Shown: piece by piece, positions 1 through 11,574 of the stretch
Numbering within the stretch: the stretch's first letter is position 1
Layout of the letters: each line of letters begins with the position of its first letter
Assembly (NCBI RefSeq): GCF_964204865.1
Contig: NC_135262.1
Span: 5,766,001 to 5,830,000, forward strand
Length of the DNA stretch: 64,000 nt
Source of the DNA: Styela clava
Lineage: Eukaryota; Chordata; Ascidiacea; Stolidobranchia; Styelidae
Direction: 5' to 3'
Program-made: the position numbers and the translations under genes
Notes under the pieces: generated by a model
What the model saw: only the letters and a program-made list of their open reading frames with translations
What the model was told of the DNA's origin: nothing
Databases searched by the model: none

Positions 1-83
1 GATAACAAATTTAATCCAAATAAATTAATATATGCAAAAGTGTAAATCTCTGTCAATATCATCCTAGTGCACGGGATAGGTAA

Positions 84-165
84 AAAGTAGGATTTTATTA
101 TTTATCCTGGGTGAGAAGAACGGCAATAATACGGCTCAATTATATGGCAAATCATGTCATCTTAT
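84..165 (-). mobile_element. SINE tail fragment
   Basis: The stretch with TTTATCCTGGGTGAGAAG, CGGCTCAATTATATGG and a following CAAATCATG resembles the 3' part of the tRNA-derived SINE family seen more completely at 44.95, 48.5 and 54.6 kb, where the equivalent reads TTTATCCTGGGGGAGAGG and GCTTAATCATATGG. It is diverged and lacks the tRNA-like head. Confidence 0.5.
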
Positions 166-274
166 TATTCACACTGCCAGGTCAAGATGTGAACATTTCA
201 ACCTACACCAAAAATCAAATAAATAAACTTCGTTCCAAACTCAGTATATTACGATATTATAATCAAATTCTCAC

Positions 275-1293
275 CAATTCCAATAATGCTGATGATCTCT
301 CAACGAGTAAAATGACAAGACTCGAATTATGTCCATTAATACCCTCGCTTTCCATATACTTGCACATGTTCAAAGCTTCACTTAATTTTTGTACTGCGTC
401 GCTAAATGCTGATTCTCTTTTTAATTCGATTCCTTCTTGTAATAACATTTGTTTGATTTGGTTTAAAAAATTCTGTAAATTAAATTGAAAAGATATGTAG
501 CCTATTTATCAAAAGTGTATCAATTCATACAAGAAAATAGACTAAAGGGTATTCCCGTAGTGTGTGTACCAGGTTAGGGTTAGGCCATAATTTCATTCTG
601 ATTTTCCTTATTTTAGTTTTATTACGAGTTCGGGGACTGTCTGTGTTAGCCAAGTGAATATACAATAGGTTTCAGTCCCTTTACACAACTTGATGTGAAA
701 TAGGTAAACAAAATTGGTTACCTCCATATTGGTACACACACACTACTGGAGAACCAATTGAAAAATTAGAAATACATTGTAAAGCATATTAAACTTACCG
801 CATATTCTTCTGGTGTACCTGACCAAGGCCTTGGTGATCTGAACATAAAAAGAATTTTTTTTTGAAAACAACTGAAGAAGAGCAATGCTCAAATGTATGG
901 ATACGGGTGTCACCGTTACACTACAGCCTGAGAAAGATAGGCAAACAAGCAATATGGAAAAAAAGTGTTCCCATTTATTTAAAATAATTCCAGTGGAATA
1001 TCGGGTCACATAGAATTTGAAAAATAAAAATAAATGACTTTTCCCATTTTGAAGTACTGAAAATAGAAACCAGAATTTAGCAAAACAATCGATATATTTA
1101 CTTCATGTCCAATACGTTTTGTAGAACATGGCTCACAACCTGATAACCCTAACCTGGTACACATACTATGTTCAGGTTGTGCGCCATCTTACTGAGTTAT
1201 ACTTACTGTAAAAATTGTAATCCCTGTTGGATAAATTGCCTCCTTTCAGCTCTTGATTTAGAAACTTCAACTTTTTTATTTGCATCTTCGTAA
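275..1293 (-). CDS. ZC3H7: ZC3H7A/B-type CCCH zinc-finger protein, N-terminal exons (partial)
   Basis: Three minus-strand exons join in phase: 1293-1207 (donor GTAAGT), 838-799 (donor GTAAG) and 472-275 (donor GTGAG), each with a pyrimidine-rich AG acceptor. Together they encode a stretch containing ERRQFIQQGLQFLQSPRPW, GTPEEYANFLNQIKQ and a TPR-like helix pair around LSEALNMCKYMESEGI. The order and motifs (GLQFxQS, a GT-EE/Q-YA segment, then an E-G-x-x-x TPR repeat and EALN) match the start of vertebrate ZC3H7A/B, RNA-binding proteins with N-terminal TPRs and C-terminal CCCH and C2H2 fingers linked to miRNA processing. The fingers are not in the window; the gene continues past the left edge. 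No initiator Met is present in the first visible exon, which begins with the third base of a codon, so at least one upstream exon is missing from this model. The family call is firm; paralogue A versus B cannot be decided. Confidence 0.8.
548..755 (-). mobile_element. MITE family A, copy 1
   Basis: About 208 bp in reverse orientation relative to the copies at 32.7 and 37.6 kb. It has imperfect terminal inverted repeats (GGTATTCCCGTAGTGTG at the left; a matching CTACTGGAGAACC end at the right), the internal GGTTAGGGTTAGG motif and the shared core containing GACTGTCTGTGTTAGCC. It lies in the ZC3H7 intron between exons 838-799 and 472-275. No clear target duplication. Confidence 0.8.
1145..1172 (+). 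mobile_element. MITE family A end fragment
   Basis: Carries AACCCTAACCTGGTACACAT followed by ACTATG, the terminal sequence of family A in forward orientation. It sits about 35 bp downstream of the donor of the first ZC3H7 exon, opposite in orientation to copy 2 on the other side of that exon. Confidence 0.55.
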
Positions 1294-1363
1294 CTGAAAT
1301 AAAAATAAATGTGAAATGGCAGAAGTGAAACCAAATACAAAAACAACATTTTTGAAATGAAGT

Positions 1364-1502
1364 TGCGAGTTCGGGGACTGTCTGTGTTAGCCAAGTGAAT
1401 ATACCCCCTGCCCATAGGTTTCAGTCCCACTACACAACTTGATGTGAAGTAGGCGAACAAAATTAGTTAACTCCATATTGGTACACATACTTCTGGAGCG
1501 CT
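1364..1502 (-). mobile_element. MITE family A, copy 2 (truncated)
   Basis: Shares the core GAGTTCGGGGACTGTCTGTG, then CCCATAGGTTTCAGTCCC and the TTCTGGAGCG end with the other copies, but lacks the half that carries GGTTAGGG. It lies about 70 bp upstream of the acceptor of the first visible ZC3H7 exon. Confidence 0.75.
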
Positions 1503-4500
1503 AATTTTCAAATGAAACTATCCTTAAAATCAAAGATAGCGAATATATTCAATTTTGAATCTATCCCTGACTTTACCGACATATGTTCACATGTAAGAGA
1601 GAGTAACAGAGGATGACCATAGAGCCACTTAACAATTTAAAAAATTCATTAGTCTCAATTAATGAATGACACCTTGTTAATTGAAGACGACAGGTGATCT
1701 AAAGATATTACTCATCCATGCAAACCACATGGAAAAAATCCAGATTTTCACACTACTTAGAATAAAAACCATCAATATTTAGTGGTTCTTACCAGTTGCA
1801 CATAAACAATCCATTTACAAATAGTGTTTCACACATAGCTCAGTAGAAGATGACATAAATATTGATAGAGAGAGACGATTAATCTAATACCTCAAGAATA
1901 TTTATTTGCCTAATATTTTGCCACAAAATTGATAGCTGATTATACCAAGTTTATGTATGATCCGTATAAATATTAGGTATGTTTTAACTTCATTTTCAAC
2001 AATATACAAAAAATCTTAAAATTGTAAATCCTAATTGATTGTTCTGTCTCTAACACCCTCATTTTAAAAAATTGATTCCACTACATATGGCAATTACAGG
2101 TAACTAATCAATCTGACATATGAATAATGATGTACCTGGCATAAACAAACACAGCAAAATATAATCACTATTCTATTTAATGTAAACCTTCCATCTCCGT
2201 ACTATAGGTATTAAGATTCAGCAACACAATAACGTCAACCAATGTAACGCAATATCTTTGCCACCACACTCGACTGCCTACTGAGACAACGTTTGGTATT
2301 GACAAGGGACTGTATCTGTGGGTTATAACAATGTGATGAAAACTGATCTCTCGCTTGCTGGCCGGCCGCTGAAATACTGAATAATAAAAAAAGATATACA
2401 AATATACTATGATCTACATGTTAAAAAACAAGTAAGTAAGTAATGATCAAATATATAGAAATGGAGGTAGAATCAAAGTGTTCACATATGCCATATAAAA
2501 AAGTGTTCCCATAGATTAAAATAAAACAGCAAAATATAGTGTATAGTGGATATTTGAAAAAAAAAATGAAAGTAATGGCTCTCTAGCGGCTTCAATCATC
2601 TTTCAGAACGAAAATTTGAAATTGATTGGTTGATTAGCTGATTTTTCCCCAACAACAATTAGAAAACAATCCATTCGTACACTGCTCCATGTCCAATAAC
2701 CACCAACTAATAGGCAACATAATAATATAATACTGGCAATGATCTGCTGTTTCAAATAGTTAATTACAAACAGACAAAACATAATTTCTGATACATTATT
2801 CTGAGCATCAAATACAATTATTTTTATTTCGGAATAATTCTATTTTGAGACAATTTGAGACGAAATCAATCGAACAAAAATAATCTTGGCCATGAAATAT
2901 GAAATCATTCGTGTCTATGAACCCAAAAAGTGGTCTCGCTAATACGAGAATTCGGATAAAATTTATTGGAATAGCTTCACTATAAAATAGCATTTAGATT
3001 CAAAGCAATATGATACACCAATTAGATTTCAGCGTATCATTAATACAAAATAGCAAAAGGGAATTGTTGTTGGTTATTGACCACAGCCTATATTCATTAC
3101 CATATTCCAAATTTGAAAATCCGCCCATGCATATATTAATATCAATATAATACCTTCCCAAATCTTTCATTCTATTGCTTAAAAAACTGCTTATTAATGA
3201 ATAAATATTGAACATTTTAGAGAGCAATAATTTAGATTTTACCACTCCCCTTTTGGTCACATAATTTTAATTTGGTGAATTTCCATTTATTTTGTATTTT
3301 TTTTTTTTGCGGCATAGGTATGATAGACACAATTTTATTCTAGAAAAAAATAATTTCATTTAAAAATTCCCATAAAAATGATCAATGTATCAAATCTGAA
3401 TTTAAATAAAACATCTGGATCTGACCAATAACATCTGTAACCTCAACCCCTTTCATGGAATTGGTTGAAATTGAAAGTTAATAATATGACTGATATAAGG
3501 ACACCGATAGTGAACAGACCAATATTTCTTTTTTGCATCGAATTCAACTCTCAAGATTTCTTGTATCAATCTGCTTTTGAATTTACTAAACCAACCAAAT
3601 TCCCCAACAAGCCAAACAGACCTGGCATCATATGAGTCACATCGGCAACAACTATGACATCACTGCAATGTGTTAAACAAAGAATAAGAAAGTATATCCA
3701 ACGTCTAAGTATCTATATACCCAAGTATCGATAGCAACTTGATCAAGCGAGAGCTATGAATAATCATTGCTGATAATATGTGCCTACCAAGCATGTGAAA
3801 TATATATAAGAAACATGTCTATAAAGTGTTAAATATCTCTAAATAAGTTTGATCATACATATTAATGCCATGCGAAAAAGTTTGTTAAAATCTTAATTTA
3901 AACAGATGGCAAATTAGCAAAAGTCCCTGATAAATACTTTTTTATGTACAAATAAAATAAAAGATTTAAGAATGCCGTTTTGACCTAACGGTTCTGTTAA
4001 ATTTTCACATAGTCAAAGAGGAAAAAGACCAAATTGCAATAACTGCTACCCGGCCTTTCTTACGAAGAGTAATATTGCAGTAACACAAGTTGTGATTACT
4101 CTTTTGTACAGGAAAAGAGCGGATATTACACTATAAATTAGATACTTGATGTTCATTTTGTCAGAATGATACAGATAATTACTTACAGAAACATAACACA
4201 GTCTTCTCAAAGATGAATATCAATAACTATAAAACAGTTTATGACCGATGCTATTCAAATGCAATAAAAATTGATTGTGCTAAATAACAGCAAAGAGATT
4301 AATTGAAGAAATCGTTACAGCTTGCAGGTAGTAATATTATGACTCTTTTATTAGAAAAATTGTTTTATCATTAAATCGCACCACATAGCCCATAGGTAAG
4401 CTTTACCATTTTGTAACTTTTGATTGCTGTTAATTTAAACAAAAATTCTTTTTTCAGGCTGTATGAATAACATTGATTTATACAAGTGTCAAACACAACC

Positions 4501-5888
4501 TAAATTCAATAGAATATTTTCACTATTCAAGACTAATTGTATTGAAAATTCATAATATTTTAATAATTTACTCAGAATATTGAATTATTCCATTTCATTT
4601 GGTCATTTTATCTGTCATTGACCAATGGAAGCAATTTAAACTATTTTTAGGCTACAAATAACATATAGAAAAACATAAGTCACAAAACTCAGTCTATTTG
4701 AAGTTACCACCACCTCACTGATGCAACGGTGCACCAGTCTTGAGAGGGATTAGGTAAACGACCTGCTAAATGCTCTTAATGTCCAATGCGTGGTCGAAAG
4801 TGAAGTAATTAAATGTGATATAACAATAACCCCTAAGGCTGGTTGACAATTGATACACTTCATATGTACATTTTAAGCTCTCTTTACCAGTTTAAGACAC
4901 TTTAAAAACTCAGAGAATAAATAAATTTTAATCCAAGCTGTTCTGTACACAAATATTTATCTAGGACTGGATTTTATATTAAATATAGTTACTGTAATAA
5001 GAAATCTTGGGTAGTTGATACATGCCAAAAAATATTCTGGAAACAGACATTCAAATATTTATGAAAGCGAAACAACATTTGAAGAAACTCGAATTTTCTA
5101 GAATCTTGTTTCTGTCAATCAAATCAATTTTTACAATCTATATACGGTATAAATGAAATATAGTTGAATGAATAAAACAACATAGTTTGAAAACTAAACT
5201 GAATAAAAAAAGCATACAGATATCTGGAGACTCTAAACTATTATGATGAAAACAAATTTATGACATCAGTGTGGATGAAAATCTTATTAAACAGACTAAA
5301 ATAACCGACCAAAACGTCTCTTAAATTTCACAACTTTTATCTGTCTTTTTCTCTAATATGCCACAATAACATTAGTATATTGAAATCCTACTTTATCATA
5401 TATCTATTCCAATGAGTATTAGATACAGAATCTTTAAATTAAAGAAGCCACGACTCAGTTTAAAAAGTATATTCAATGGGAATATACAGCAGCAATGCAA
5501 CACCCTTCATTGAATATCATAATACGACATTAATAATTCATAAGCCATGCATTCTATGTAGTATAATCTTGTGAAGCTATCACAAAAAATCAACCTATGT
5601 GTTACTGTTAAAAAATTATTTTTAACATCTAAAATTTTATTTAATTTTATATTATAAGTATTAAAATAAAATACAGACTTTAAAAGTTTTTCTAAGTTAA
5701 ATCAGTTATAAGGAATATAATTTTGAAGGCATTATACATACTAAATAAATAATTCAGTGAATTTTTAGTCTGACGGTCTCTCTTTCTAATTCAGTGCTAT
5801 TTGACTATATTTCAGTATAAGTTATTCAAATAGAGTTTGAAAACTTTATTCTGAACAGAACTCTGGTCAATACAGCACAAATTATAAC
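1503..5888. other. Non-coding stretch between ZC3H7 exon and RRM gene
   Basis: AT-rich sequence with short A- and T-runs and no reading frame that resembles a protein. It should contain either the missing first exon(s) of ZC3H7 or the intron joining the RRM exon to it. I could not identify a convincing start-codon exon by eye. Confidence 0.5.
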
Positions 5889-6102
5889 GGTACACCCGGA
5901 GTGCGTGTAACAGGTTAGGGTTAGGTCATAATTTTATTCGGATTTTCCTTATTTTACTTCTATTACGAGTTCGGGAACTATCTGTGTTAGCCAAGTGAAT
6001 ATACCCCCTTGCCATAGGTTTCAGTCCCTTTATACAACTTGATGTAAAGTAGGCGAACAAAATTAGTTACCTCCATATTGGTACACACACTTCTGGAACG
6101 CC
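5889..6102 (-). mobile_element. MITE family A, copy 3
   Basis: Full-length copy of 214 bp, bounded by GGTACACCCGGAGTGCGTG and a CTTCTGGAACGCC end, with the telomere-like GGTTAGGGTTAGG. The flanks ATTATAAC (5881-5888) and CTTATAAC (6103-6110) match at 7 of 8 positions, supporting an 8-bp target duplication. It lies about 115 bp downstream of the RRM reading frame and may be part of that gene's 3' UTR or intron. Confidence 0.8.
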
Positions 6103-6217
6103 CTTATAACTGTACAATCAATATTATTTCTGTAGTTATGTTATACTTTGCAAAGTCCTGAAAATAATGCTAATTTGACTTTTTAAAATATTATACATTT
6201 GAGAACAAAAAATATAT

Positions 6218-7123
6218 TTACCTTGAACTCAAAACGCCAGTATGACTTGGAGATTCATGATTTTGATTGTTCATTTTATCCATATTGTTATTGTTATGCG
6301 GAATTTTAGCATCTCCAATACCGTTCCCATCTTTTTGATTCCCTGGTGGGTTCAAAGGCATTAACGGTGGTAAATTAACGCTGTTCGACTGCAGTGAATT
6401 TGACAAATTATTGTTCTGATTTGTACCAGGATTCATAGAAAAATTAGCATTTGTCATTCCATTTGATAAAACATGATTCGTTTGCGGAGGGCTCGTTACA
6501 AAATTTGTCCATGCCGGCGTAAAATTAGAGTTTCCAGAAGGCGGGGTGGGAAGAGGAGCGCTGTTTGGATACCTTGGGGGTCCTGAAGCATTGCCGGATT
6601 GCACCGGAGGTACTGGCACGGGTAATGAAGGTGGACTAACTGCTGATGAAGAAGGCCACTCATCTGGTAGAGAATTTGTATTATTAGAAAATTGTACTGA
6701 TAAAACGTTTCCTTTGTAGGTTTCGCCATTGAGATTACGAATTGCCTGAACTGCCATGGACGCCCATCTCATGTGGACTGATGCTTGATTGCCAACTATT
6801 CGACATAAAGTCACAGTGCCATATTTTTTGAAAAGTTTATGGACGTCTGCGGAAGAAGTACCATCAGGAAGATTACCGACAGTAAGTTGACAAGATTTCA
6901 TAGATCTTGACGTTGAAAGTTCGACGCTGATACGATTTCCCCTTAATTCCATTTTATCGAGTTCACGTATGGCTTCTCTTGCACGATTCTCATCTGCCAT
7001 ATGAACAAAACCGTAATCTCTAAGAATATCACAGTCTGAAACTTCTCCGAATTTTTCAAAAATTTTTTGCAAATCTTCTGTTGTCACATTCTCGGCCAAT
7101 CGGCCAACAAAAATCTTAACCAT
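6218..7123 (-). CDS. Two-RRM RNA-binding protein, RBM4/RBM14/Lark-like
   Basis: An uninterrupted 301-codon frame. RRM1 covers about residues 1-70 (RNP2 IFVGRL, RNP1 DYGFVHM) and RRM2 about 78-148 (RNP2 LTVGNL, weaker RNP1 NQASVHM). The tail of about 150 residues is rich in Pro, Ser and Asn with no domain. The RRM spacing, the VHM in place of the usual aromatic RNP1 and the VELSTS linker are typical of the RBM4/RBM14/Lark group, nuclear regulators of splicing and mRNA use. The CCHC knuckle of Lark/RBM4 is absent here, so RBM14-like is equally possible. The start sits in a strong context (GCCATGG), three bases after a CTTTCCAG acceptor, so a 5' leader exon or trans-spliced leader is likely. The stop TAA is embedded in CAAG|GTAAAT, a plausible donor: the frame could end here or splice onward (see findings). 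Confidence 0.85.
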   Translation of the reverse strand: MVKIFVGRLAENVTTEDLQKIFEKFGEVSDCDILRDYGFVHMADENRAREAIRELDKMELRGNRISVELSTSRSMKSCQLTVGNLPDGTSSADVHKLFKKYGTVTLCRIVGNQASVHMRWASMAVQAIRNLNGETYKGNVLSVQFSNNTNSLPDEWPSSSAVSPPSLPVPVPPVQSGNASGPPRYPNSAPLPTPPSGNSNFTPAWTNFVTSPPQTNHVLSNGMTNANFSMNPGTNQNNNLSNSLQSNSVNLPPLMPLNPPGNQKDGNGIGDAKIPHNNNNMDKMNNQNHESPSHTGVLSSR

Positions 7124-7127
7124 GGCC

Positions 7128-8083
7128 TGGAAAGCGAACTATATTCACTAAACATACACGACGATGACGACAAAATTCTGTAGAGAAAACGAAACCAGAC
7201 CAATATGATATTATCTTTTAACCAAACTACCTGAAATGAATATTTGATAACAATCATTAATTATGGAATTTTGTTTAAACGTTTCTTCGGTAGAGAAATA
7301 GCTCATGAATATTTCGAACAGTTAATGAAAAACTCATGAAACATGTGTCATAAAATAAATTTGAAAAACAAAGTTTCTTCAACAGTAACCTTCCATAAAT
7401 TATCAGCAATTTTTTGTGGAAGAAATTCGGTCAAACTATATCAACTACTTTAATTGAAACAACATAACATAGGCAATGAATTGCTTGTAATTAATTTGAC
7501 AGTTAACATTTACACTCGCCATACTCACAATAAACTAATATTTATAATATTTTTTTTTTCAAAATTACATCAAAATACTGTGAATACACAATCTGTATAT
7601 GCACTTGATTACATTATTGACAAGTCTCGAGTTAAATAAATGAAAAAACTTAACTCAGTAATTGACTCGATTCGACACTTGAATGACCCATGACTCGACT
7701 CGGCTCGAGAACTATGGTACTTCTACATGATACTGTTTACAAGTAACATAAAAAACACAGCCAAACTTCCCCACAATATTCGGGGATATACCCACTGGAG
7801 CTTACCAAGCAAAAGACTTCGTAAATTTAAATGTAGTTTAAGTAATTTTTTTTTTGCTCCTGCTTGGCATTATTGATAATATGTTATGAGTGTAAAAAAA
7901 AATTGAATCTGTGGTCAAATCATACAATACAACTTTGCAAAATACTCTTGTTACACCATAAAAATTCAAATATATAAACACTTTCATGCTTCCTATCAAA
8001 AACTGGTCTGGTGAGGATATAGATTGGGTAAAATTTTAATTCAGTACATGATAGAATTATAAAAACACACAAAAATGTGGGGT
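7128..8083. other. Upstream region of the RRM gene
   Basis: No gene recognised. AT-rich with T-runs, and around 7660-7710 a stretch with several GACTCGACTCGG-like and CTCGAG steps that looks like transposon-end debris. The promoter or leader exon of the RRM gene probably lies here or further right. Confidence 0.4.
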
Positions 8084-8941
8084 ATCGCCCCCATATTGAA
8101 AGACATCAATTAAAACAGTGAATGCCAACCCCTCTTTTACGAGACAGTTTGGGCCTCCATATCGGCAAACCGTAACTACACATTAAACATATAGAAAAAG
8201 CAGTTTAAAAATGTCAACATTGGATTCCTTGCAAAATAATAATCAGATTTATAAGAGGAAAAAAAATTATTATAGTATTCCAGAGGATTTAACAAAAAAA
8301 CACAATTTTGTCAGATGACTTTTTGATGTTTTTTGAATTTTATCACCAGTTCGAAGGAATCTTCGAAATTATGCGAAAATAATAAGATTTAGCTTAAATT
8401 AAATTTTACACATTCGCACAAATTGAAAAACATTCTCGAAACACAGCAATGGTTGCTTGATTCCATTTAATTACCTTCTGCTCAATATTTGCTGCTTGTT
8501 TTTTATACAATTGACAAATTTTATACGACTCATATTATTATTAAACCTTTGTAGCAAGGGTACCTTTATTTTATTATCAAATTTTTTGTCATTTTCAGTT
8601 TCTTTTTTGCTTCATTCCAATTACAAAAAGTTATATCCAATATCCTTATCCAATTGCATAGTATCGATTAACTTTTGGAAATATTCGAGTTTTCATAATT
8701 ATTAAATAATTTCTGAATAATTTTCTAATTTAAGTACTGAAAAAATAGTTCAATTCAATTCAAATCAATCGCAACTTGCATCAGCCATCACATGACCAAA
8801 ATTATGGATTGCGCTTTCTTTTAGTTTATTGCACAATGCCGGTTTTTCGATTTGTGCCAATATGGAGGCCAACACTGTCTTGTAAAGGAGGGGTTTGCAG
8901 TCACTGTAGTAATTAATGTATTTGAATGTGGGGGCTATTGT
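8084..8941. repeat. Foldback element with ~90-bp inverted arms
   Basis: The left arm (about 8084-8176) contains CGCCCCCATATTGAAAG, CCAACCCCTC-TTTACGAGACAG and GGCCTCCATAT. The right arm (about 8849-8941) is its reverse complement with scattered mismatches (GCCCCCACATTCAAAT, AACCCCTCCTTTAC, GGCCTCCATATTGG). The arms are roughly 670 bp apart. This is the layout of a foldback transposon or of two inverted copies of one repeat. No target duplication seen. Confidence 0.65.
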
Positions 8942-9923
8942 TAGAATACCGGTATCAGAACTGTGCCAAATGAAATATATAAGTTACCGTAAGTTATATT
9001 TTAAACATAATGAATTTGCTTTGCATACTGTTCTAGGTGCCCCAGACATCTTACAACAGTACAGATTTACTGTAGACAGGTAGATAGTTCTACAGTTAGG
9101 GCAGTATGGTGGTGCGCATTTTAAAATGAACACCCACTGTTCCAGAAATATACGACCTTCTGACCTCATATTTTGGCTTCAGGAACTTAATACTGTATTA
9201 CAGTACAGATTACAGGTATCAAGCTTAAATTCAGTAAAAACAAATATTCCGATGAATGTCTGTGTTGACAGCTGTGCAGTCAGAAGGTTAACCGGCGGGG
9301 ATTATCCCAGTATTCCGCAGTCTGTTGGCCGAGGAAGCCGATAGTTTCCAAGGCACACGCCCAAAACGATATATCGCGATAAAGCAAAACTATTCCATGT
9401 AAATCTAGTGAATATACGGAATGCATTTTTAAATCCTCATACTAAAAAAGCGACAGCGCAAGAAATAGAAACGACTTTAACCACCTACAAACTGCCCCGC
9501 CAAAAATATCCGGACGAGGAAACCAGCGTAAGTAGAGCAGTAATGGCGCGCTCAAGAACCAGAAATTTACGGTTTATCATAAAAATATATAGAGGGCGCT
9601 CTAGAATTCCGTTTAAAGTTCCTTTGTCCACAACAGATAAGTTAAGCGATAATAAGCTATGAATAACGATATTTGAAGACTTCTAAAATAATCAACAATG
9701 ATAATTATTAGATATCCTAACATTCCGGGGATATATTTATCGTAATATCATTTTATATGCATTTAAGGATAAAATTTTGAAAGATTACGAACACTTTTTG
9801 CGGTAGAGAGCAATGAATGGAAATTTTGTTTCAAGGTATTCAACTGAATGGTGGCACCTAGCGACGTTTCAAATATAGGCATATGTATCCACTTAAATAA
9901 GTATAAGTTAATTTAGTGTACAG
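8942..9923. other. No gene recognised
   Basis: Unique-looking sequence, less AT-rich around 9280-9640. Open frames at 9126-9344 and 9408-9662 (plus) have no recognisable domain and no splice context that I trust. Confidence 0.35.
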
Positions 9924-10439
9924 CCGTGGTTCTCAAAGTGGGCGTCGCGACGCCCAAGTACGTCGTTTCAATTTTGCCAGGGCATCGCAAAACTTTTTTT
10001 ATTTTGTGGAATTGTACCTGTGGTGCGTAGAAAAGTCAAAATTCTCGTTTGAATCACACTTGAGAACAGGAGATGACAATTGTAATGATTAACGGTATCT
10101 GTATGTGACCTCACTAACGTCACGGGCCATTTAATGCTGTTCCAATTATGAAATCACACACACTGGGTCGGGTCAGCTAGAACCATGCATGTCATTCATA
10201 TCTAATCCTTTCATGAACATGGGCAGATCGAGCGTTGTTGAGCGACGTTCAGCACTTCGTCTACGCGTTGATTCGAAGGATTCAATATTGGCACCACGGC
10301 AGTTCTCTTCAAGCATAATTCAAATGAAACTCATTGCAAAAAAGATGTTTCATTAGTATCAAGCCGTTTTTACGGGGAGTCGCAACTTGATCCTATTTTT
10401 CGGAGGGCGTCGCAATATCATGAAGTTCGAAAACCACTG
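9924..10439. mobile_element. hAT-type non-autonomous element
   Basis: Starts with CCGTGGTTCTCAAAGTGGG and ends with TTCGAAAACCACTG, imperfect inverted repeats of the CAGTGGTTCTCAAA kind typical of hAT MITEs. The flanks GTGTACAG (9916-9923) and GAATACAG (10440-10447) agree at 6 of 8 positions. Inside, both ends carry GGGCGTCGC-type motifs. About 516 bp, non-coding. Confidence 0.7.
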
Positions 10440-10554
10440 GAATACAGAATTCAAGTTGTAAGGTCAAAATAAGTGGTACGTGTTCACTAACCTGAAAGTT
10501 TTAAATCAATTCACAGACACACACAACCAGTATGTTCCCCAGCTTTTCTCTTTA

Positions 10555-10682
10555 GGGGGGGTGTTTCAAAATTTAGGGGGTGGTAAATAATTTGCTATCA
10601 GAGATAAAACTAGGCTATTTGTATTCTTAAAAAAAGTGATATGTATTTAAGAGACGATGTACATGGGAGCCCCCCCCCCCCC
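10555..10682. repeat. G/C homopolymer cluster
   Basis: Contains TTTA-G7-TGTTTCAAAATTTA-G5-TGG at 10552-10583 and a C15 run near 10670-10683. The G7 unit recurs at 11.6 kb in the context G-tract-TGTTT-AAA-TTTTA-G-tract, so both loci carry the same short repeat. Confidence 0.7.
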
Positions 10683-10779
10683 CAAGTTGATTGACGGCGA
10701 GCCAAAATCCACAGCAGAATGAAATTGTAGGGCCAGAAAAGGGGAGCGAAGAAAAGTGCGGGACGACTCGGCTGGGGTT

Positions 10780-10801
10780 CAGGGCGCGCTTAAGCGCCCT
10801 G
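10780..10801. other. GC-rich perfect hairpin
   Basis: Arms CAGGGCGC and GCGCCCTG are exact reverse complements around the 6-base loop GCTTAA, in a locally GC-rich patch of AT-rich DNA. No CTRR follows closely, so it is not obviously a Helitron end. No function is assigned. Confidence 0.6.
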
Positions 10802-11484
10802 AGAAAAATTTGAGAAATAGGCACCAAAATAGGCTCTAAGCTTGATTTTAGATACACCTAGCATCGCAGTTTGTTATGTAATAAAATCAATAATTATAAT
10901 ATTTAGCTGATAGAATTCCCGGGGAATAGATAACAAGCACGGCTTTCAACCGTAAATATATACTACTACGTTTCAACAAGTAATTTGCAAATGATAGTGA
11001 CTAATGAAGTTACTTGCTCATCTGTCATTGTATGAATGGCTACTTATGGCTAGTTTTGTTACACATTTCTAATTTTTTGAACATGTTTGTTTGACTTTTG
11101 TATGAATTAAATTTTGAATTACGCTCGTCAACTGATCATAATGTTGTATTCCTTCAGAACTGAAATATTTTGTTGGTAAAAAGACAAATCGCTGAAGTTT
11201 GATTCTTTTCAATAAAGAAATAAAAACGCTGTCATTCATCTAAAAAACGTCTGTTTTCAGTGCCTAGTTTTCGTTTTGTGACATCTTTAAGCTTTCTTAA
11301 TATACGGCTGATATCTAAAATACTGCAGTGTGTGATCATTATACCCATACCTATACATAAGATACCGGAATAATTCAATTGTTACGAAATAAACGTGCTT
11401 AAACTGTGATAATGATGTAACAATAGACGGTATCTAAAACTCAAAAGGTACCACATGAAGGGTTAAACTATTTCACTCAAGTTC
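10802..11484. other. No gene recognised
   Basis: AT-rich sequence without a credible frame or repeat boundary. Confidence 0.35.
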
Positions 11485-11550
11485 GGCGGGCCATTTTAAA
11501 TGGTCACGCGGGCCGTAATTGGCCCGCAGACTGTGGTTTAGAACCCCTCA
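11485..11550. mobile_element. hAT-like element end fragment
   Basis: Contains GTTCGGCGGGCCATTTTA, CGCGGGCCGTAATTGGCCCGC and GTGGTTTAGAACCCCT, the GGCCCGC-rich subterminal sequence shared with the hAT MITE debris at 20.1, 24.2 and 48.2 kb. The other end was not identified. Confidence 0.45.
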
Positions 11551-11574
11551 GTGTGGAATCGCACTTCAAAATTA

